Assembly: GCA_030146605.1 (NCBI GenBank)
Contig: JASLBO010000306.1
Span: 1-8,077 of the forward strand
DNA from: Sphingomonas sp.
Lineage (GTDB): Bacteria; Pseudomonadota; Alphaproteobacteria; Sphingomonadales; Sphingomonadaceae
Direction of reading: 5' to 3'
Length of the DNA stretch: 8,077 nt
Position numbers and translations under genes: made by a program. Below are positions 5,053-8,077 of the stretch, one piece after another. Under the pieces are notes generated by a model, which saw only the letters and a list, made by a program, of their open reading frames with translations, did no database searches and was not told the DNA's origin. Each line of letters opens with the position of its first letter. Position 1 is the first letter of the stretch.

Positions 5053-5961
5053 ATGATCCACCTCGTCCATCACCCGGCCTATGTCGCGCCCGCGCCGGCG
5101 CGGAGCCAATATCAGTGGAACAAGAACGGCCTCGTCCGCGACCTGCTGCGCGCCGAGGGGGAGGGCTTCACCTGGCACCGGCCCGAGGCGATGCCGCGCG
5201 ACTGGCTCGAGGCGGTGCACGACCCCGACTACGTCGCCGAAGTGATCGAAGCGCGGGTGCCGCCGCACAAGGAGCGGCGGATCGGCTTTCCGGTCACGCC
5301 GCAAGTCGCGCTCCGTGCGCAGATGGTGCCGGGCGGGACATATCTCGCCGCGCAACTGGCGCTCGCTCATGGCTATGCCGCCAACACCGCCGGGGGCAGC
5401 CATCACGCGCTCGCCGACACCGGCGCGGGTTTCTGCGTGTTCAACGATCTCGCGCTCGCCGCGGTCCGGCTGGCCGAGGAGGGCCGCCGCGTGCTGATCG
5501 TCGATTGCGACGTCCATCAGGGCGACGGCACCGCCGCGCTCACTGCCGGCCGGCCCGATATCGCGACCTACTCGATCCACGCCGAGAAGAATTTTCCGGT
5601 GCGCAAGGCGCGCTCGACGCTCGATGTGGCGCTCGCCGACGGCACCGGCGATGCGGAATATCTCGACAGCCTCGCCGCCACGCTGGTCCCGCTGCTCGAT
5701 GATTTCGCGCCCGACCTGATCCTCTACCAGGCGGGGGTCGATCCGCTCGAGGGCGACCGGCTCGGCCGGCTGGCGCTCAGCTATCAGGGGCTGGTCGACC
5801 GCGACCGCTGGATCGCGCGGACCTTTGCCAGCCGCCGGATCGCTTTCGCCAGTGCGCTCGGCGGCGGCTACGGGCTCGACGCGCTCGAGGTCTCGCGCCG
5901 CCACGTCGCCTCGATTCTCGCCCTGGGATCCGAGGCGGCAAAGCAGGCGTTGCAAGCCTGA
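5053..5961 (+). CDS. histone deacetylase-superfamily (AcuC/acetylpolyamine amidohydrolase-like) hydrolase
   Basis: This 302-residue cytoplasmic zinc amidohydrolase should remove acyl groups from amines, for example acetyl-lysine in proteins or acetylpolyamines. The full active site can be read. H117 and H118 lie in GGSHHALADTGAGFCVFND. Zinc ligands D153 and H155 lie in DCDVHQGDGT. D230 lies in YQAGVDPLEGDRLG, and the catalytic Tyr Y273 in ALGGGYG. These match the His-His, Asp-x-His, Asp and Tyr positions of HDAC8. The substrate cannot be told from sequence. ATG 5053 was chosen because a purine-rich stretch (GGGGAGAGGGAA) precedes it closely and MIHLVHHPAY is a normal family start; the upstream ATG at 5020 falls inside repeat copy C. 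The gene diverges from the minus-strand cluster and precedes korA by 76 bases, possibly in one transcript. Confidence 0.93.
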   Translation: MIHLVHHPAYVAPAPARSQYQWNKNGLVRDLLRAEGEGFTWHRPEAMPRDWLEAVHDPDYVAEVIEARVPPHKERRIGFPVTPQVALRAQMVPGGTYLAAQLALAHGYAANTAGGSHHALADTGAGFCVFNDLALAAVRLAEEGRRVLIVDCDVHQGDGTAALTAGRPDIATYSIHAEKNFPVRKARSTLDVALADGTGDAEYLDSLAATLVPLLDDFAPDLILYQAGVDPLEGDRLGRLALSYQGLVDRDRWIARTFASRRIAFASALGGGYGLDALEVSRRHVASILALGSEAAKQALQA

Positions 5962-6037
5962 CCGCATTTTCTACTTTGGGGGTGGTGCAAGTCGGGCGTA
6001 GAGCATTCGCAACGATAGACAAACCGCAGGAGATCGG

Positions 6038-8029
6038 ATGGCTAGCGCTGTACATCAGCTGACGCCCGAAGAAGCGCAGGCCCATCCTGCGCCCGAGGCG
6101 ATCGTCGTCCGCTTCGCCGGCGATTCGGGCGACGGCATGCAGTTGACCGGGGGCCAGTTCACGCTTTCCACCGCGCTCGCCGGCAACGACCTCGCCACTT
6201 TTCCCGATTTCCCCGCCGAGATCCGCGCGCCGCAGGGCACCTTGTTCGGCGTCTCGGCCTTCCAGATCAATTTCGGCTCGACGCGGATCGACACCGCGGG
6301 CGACCAGCCCGACGTGCTCGTCGCGATGAACCCCGCGGCGCTAAAGGTGAATGTCGGGGCGCTCAAGCCGGGCGGGCTGATCATCGCCGATGCCGGCGAA
6401 TTCGGCCAGCGCAACCTCGACAAGGCGAAGTACGCCGCCAATCCGCTCGAGGACGGCAGCCTCGACAAGTGGCAATTGCTCAAGCTCGACATTTCGGCGC
6501 TGACGGTCGAGGCGGTCAAGCCGTTCGGGCTGGGCAACAAGGAGGCGCTCCGCTGCAAGAACATGTGGACTCTGGGGCTGGCGCTCTGGATGTTCGACCG
6601 CGACCGCGAACCGCTGATCGAGTGGCTGCGCACCAAATTCGCCAAGGCACCCAACCTCGCCGAAGCCAATATCGCCGCGCTCAATGCCGGCCACGCTTAT
6701 GGCGAGACCGCCGAGCTCGGCGCGATGGGGATCGCCCAGCGCCAGGTCGCCGCGGCACCGTCCGAACCAGGCCTCTACCGTACCGTCACCGGCGCCGATT
6801 CGATCTCGATGGGGCTGGTGGTGGGGGCGCAGCTCGCCAATCTGCCGATGTTCTTCGGCGGCTATCCGATCACCCCGGCCTCGGCGATCCTCCACAGCCT
6901 CGCGCGCTACAAGGAATATGGCGTCACCACCTTCCAGGCCGAGGACGAGATCGCCGCGATCGCCTCGGCGCTCGGTGCCGCTTATGCCGGTTCGCTGGGG
7001 GTGACGTCGTCCTCGGGGCCCGGGATCGCGCTCAAGGGCGAGGCGATGGGCCTCGCGATCATCACCGAGCTGCCCCTCGTCATCATCAACTCGCAGCGCG
7101 GCGGCCCTTCGACCGGGCTTCCCACCAAGACCGAGCAATCGGACCTGTATCAGGCGGTTTACGGCCGCAACGGCGATGCGCCGATGCCTGTGCTCGCGGC
7201 GCGCTCGGCCGCCGATTGCTTCGACGTGGCGATCGAGGCGGTGCGGATCGCCACGCAATACATGACTCCGGTGATGCTGCTCACCGACGGCTATATCGCC
7301 AATGCCGCCGAGCCGTGGAAGGTGCCCGACATGAGCACCTACAAGCCGTTCCCGGTGACCTTCCACACCGAATTGCCGGCCGAGGGCGAGAAGTTCCTGC
7401 CTTATTCCCGCGACGCCAAGCTCAAGCGCCCCTGGGTCAAGCCGGGCACGCCGGGGCTGCTCCATCGCATCGGCGGGATCGAGAAGGCGCAGGGCACCGG
7501 CAATATCGATTATTCGCCCGCCAACCACCAGGCGATGACCGACATCCGCCGCGACAAGGTGCTCGGCATCGACATTCCCGACCAGGCCGTCGAGCAGGGG
7601 CCGGAAAGCGGCAAGCTGGTCGTGGTCGGCTGGGGCTCGACCTATGGCCCGATCGCCAGCGCGGTCCGCCGCGCGCGCGCCAAGGGGCTCGACGTAGCGC
7701 ATGTCCATATCCGTCACATCTGGCCGCTGCCGAAGAATCTTGGTGCGCTGCTGAGGGGTTACGAGACCATTCTCGTTCCAGAAATGAACACCGGCCAGCT
7801 CAAGACGGTGCTGCGCGACCAGTTTCTGGTCGATGCGAAGCCGCTCAACAAGGTGTCGGGCCAGCCCTTTACCATTGCCGAGATCGAGCACGCGATCGAT
7901 GCCGCGCTCCACGGCCATGCCGGCGGCGAACTGCCCGCCGACAGCACGCAGCTGCCCGAACCCTTTTCCGGCCACGACGATGGCCACAACGATAGCAAGG
8001 GTGGCGCGCTGTCACCGCAGTCGATCTAA
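6038..8029 (+). CDS. korA: 2-oxoglutarate (2-oxoacid):ferredoxin oxidoreductase, fused gamma/alpha subunit KorA
   Basis: KorA with its KorB partner oxidatively decarboxylates 2-oxoglutarate to succinyl-CoA, passing electrons to ferredoxin. The 663-residue chain is the fused form. The gamma domain is at about 22-215, starting VVRFAGDSGDGMQLTGGQFT. The alpha (TPP-pyrimidine) domain runs from about 245, with the YPITP signature at 276-280, the AEDEIAAIASALGAAYAG segment (301-318), SSSGPGIALKGEAMGLA (324-340) and GGPSTGLPTKTEQSDLYQA (355-373). A C-terminal domain includes LVVVGWGSTYGP (527-538) and VPEMNTGQL (580-588). Length is close to the actinobacterial KorA (about 650). The last 25 residues are His/Asp/Gly-rich and look unconserved. 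AGGAGA lies four bases before ATG 6038. No ferredoxin-type cysteine cluster is visible, as expected; the cluster and TPP sites belong to KorB, expected beyond 8077. Substrate assignment to 2-oxoglutarate rather than another 2-oxoacid is by family similarity. Confidence 0.93.
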   Translation: MASAVHQLTPEEAQAHPAPEAIVVRFAGDSGDGMQLTGGQFTLSTALAGNDLATFPDFPAEIRAPQGTLFGVSAFQINFGSTRIDTAGDQPDVLVAMNPAALKVNVGALKPGGLIIADAGEFGQRNLDKAKYAANPLEDGSLDKWQLLKLDISALTVEAVKPFGLGNKEALRCKNMWTLGLALWMFDRDREPLIEWLRTKFAKAPNLAEANIAALNAGHAYGETAELGAMGIAQRQVAAAPSEPGLYRTVTGADSISMGLVVGAQLANLPMFFGGYPITPASAILHSLARYKEYGVTTFQAEDEIAAIASALGAAYAGSLGVTSSSGPGIALKGEAMGLAIITELPLVIINSQRGGPSTGLPTKTEQSDLYQAVYGRNGDAPMPVLAARSAADCFDVAIEAVRIATQYMTPVMLLTDGYIANAAEPWKVPDMSTYKPFPVTFHTELPAEGEKFLPYSRDAKLKRPWVKPGTPGLLHRIGGIEKAQGTGNIDYSPANHQAMTDIRRDKVLGIDIPDQAVEQGPESGKLVVVGWGSTYGPIASAVRRARAKGLDVAHVHIRHIWPLPKNLGALLRGYETILVPEMNTGQLKTVLRDQFLVDAKPLNKVSGQPFTIAEIEHAIDAALHGHAGGELPADSTQLPEPFSGHDDGHNDSKGGALSPQSI

Positions 8030-8031
8030 TC

Positions 8032-8054
8032 TCCCTCTCCCATCGGGAGAGGGA
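8032..8054 (+). repeat. palindromic hairpin after korA
   Basis: TCCCTCTCCC (8032-8041) and GGGAGAGGGA (8045-8054) form a perfect 10-bp stem with a three-base loop, two bases after the korA stop. No T-run follows, so termination is doubtful. It resembles common intergenic palindromes of this bacterial group and may tune expression between korA and the expected korB. The remaining bases to 8077 show no gene start. Confidence 0.6.
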
Positions 8055-8077
8055 AGGGGCCCGCGCCGATGGCGTGG

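Noticed and set aside
4918..5967. 349-codon open frame on the minus strand opposite the deacetylase-family gene
   Set aside because: It is antisense to a gene with a complete HDAC active site and reads through repeat copy C.
5950..5977. Possible promoter for korA (TTGCAA, 16-base spacer, TACTTT)
   Set aside because: The boxes match consensus at only four and three of six bases, and the first lies in the upstream coding region. Chance occurrence is likely.
6341..7987. 548-codon open frame on the minus strand opposite korA
   Set aside because: It is a codon-bias shadow of korA. The opposite frame carries conserved family motifs throughout, while this one shows none.

Overview
The window is GC-rich chromosomal DNA, most likely from an alphaproteobacterium of the sphingomonad type (Sphingomonas or a close relative). 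This is inferred from codon use, the protein families present and the short palindromic intergenic repeats; I could not run a database search. It holds eight protein-coding genes. Six are on the minus strand (1-4918) and two on the plus strand (5053-8029). I see no tRNA, rRNA, CRISPR array or conventional insertion sequence.

Minus-strand block, in transcription order from the right. A small GIY-YIG nuclease-like gene (4631-4918) is followed by a Nudix hydrolase of the RppH type (4094-4588) and an outer-membrane DUF481 protein (3140-4033). Next come an M20-family metallohydrolase resembling carboxypeptidase G2 (1823-3031), arginine N-succinyltransferase astA (816-1826) and the first 232 codons of N-succinylarginine dihydrolase astB (1-698, running off the left edge). 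The last three form an arginine-catabolic (AST pathway) operon. The hydrolase stop and astA start overlap by 4 bases. The window shows no classical AstE, so the M20 enzyme is a plausible stand-in for the desuccinylase.

Plus-strand block. A histone-deacetylase-superfamily hydrolase (5053-5961) is followed 76 bases later by korA (6038-8029), the fused gamma/alpha subunit of a 2-oxoglutarate (2-oxoacid):ferredoxin oxidoreductase. Its beta subunit korB is expected just beyond the right edge.

Gaps. The intergenic spaces are short and full of palindromic repeats. A 34-base palindrome-containing repeat occurs as a near-perfect inverted pair (4597-4630 and 4993-5026) bracketing the GIY-YIG gene. A diverged copy lies at 3060-3094 and a probable decayed copy at 4934-4953. 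This GIY-YIG plus inverted-repeat unit is the best candidate here for an under-described element. A different, longer C/G-rich inverted repeat (702-805) sits between astA and astB and supplies the apparent ribosome-binding site of astB. No gene-free stretch exceeds about 135 bases.
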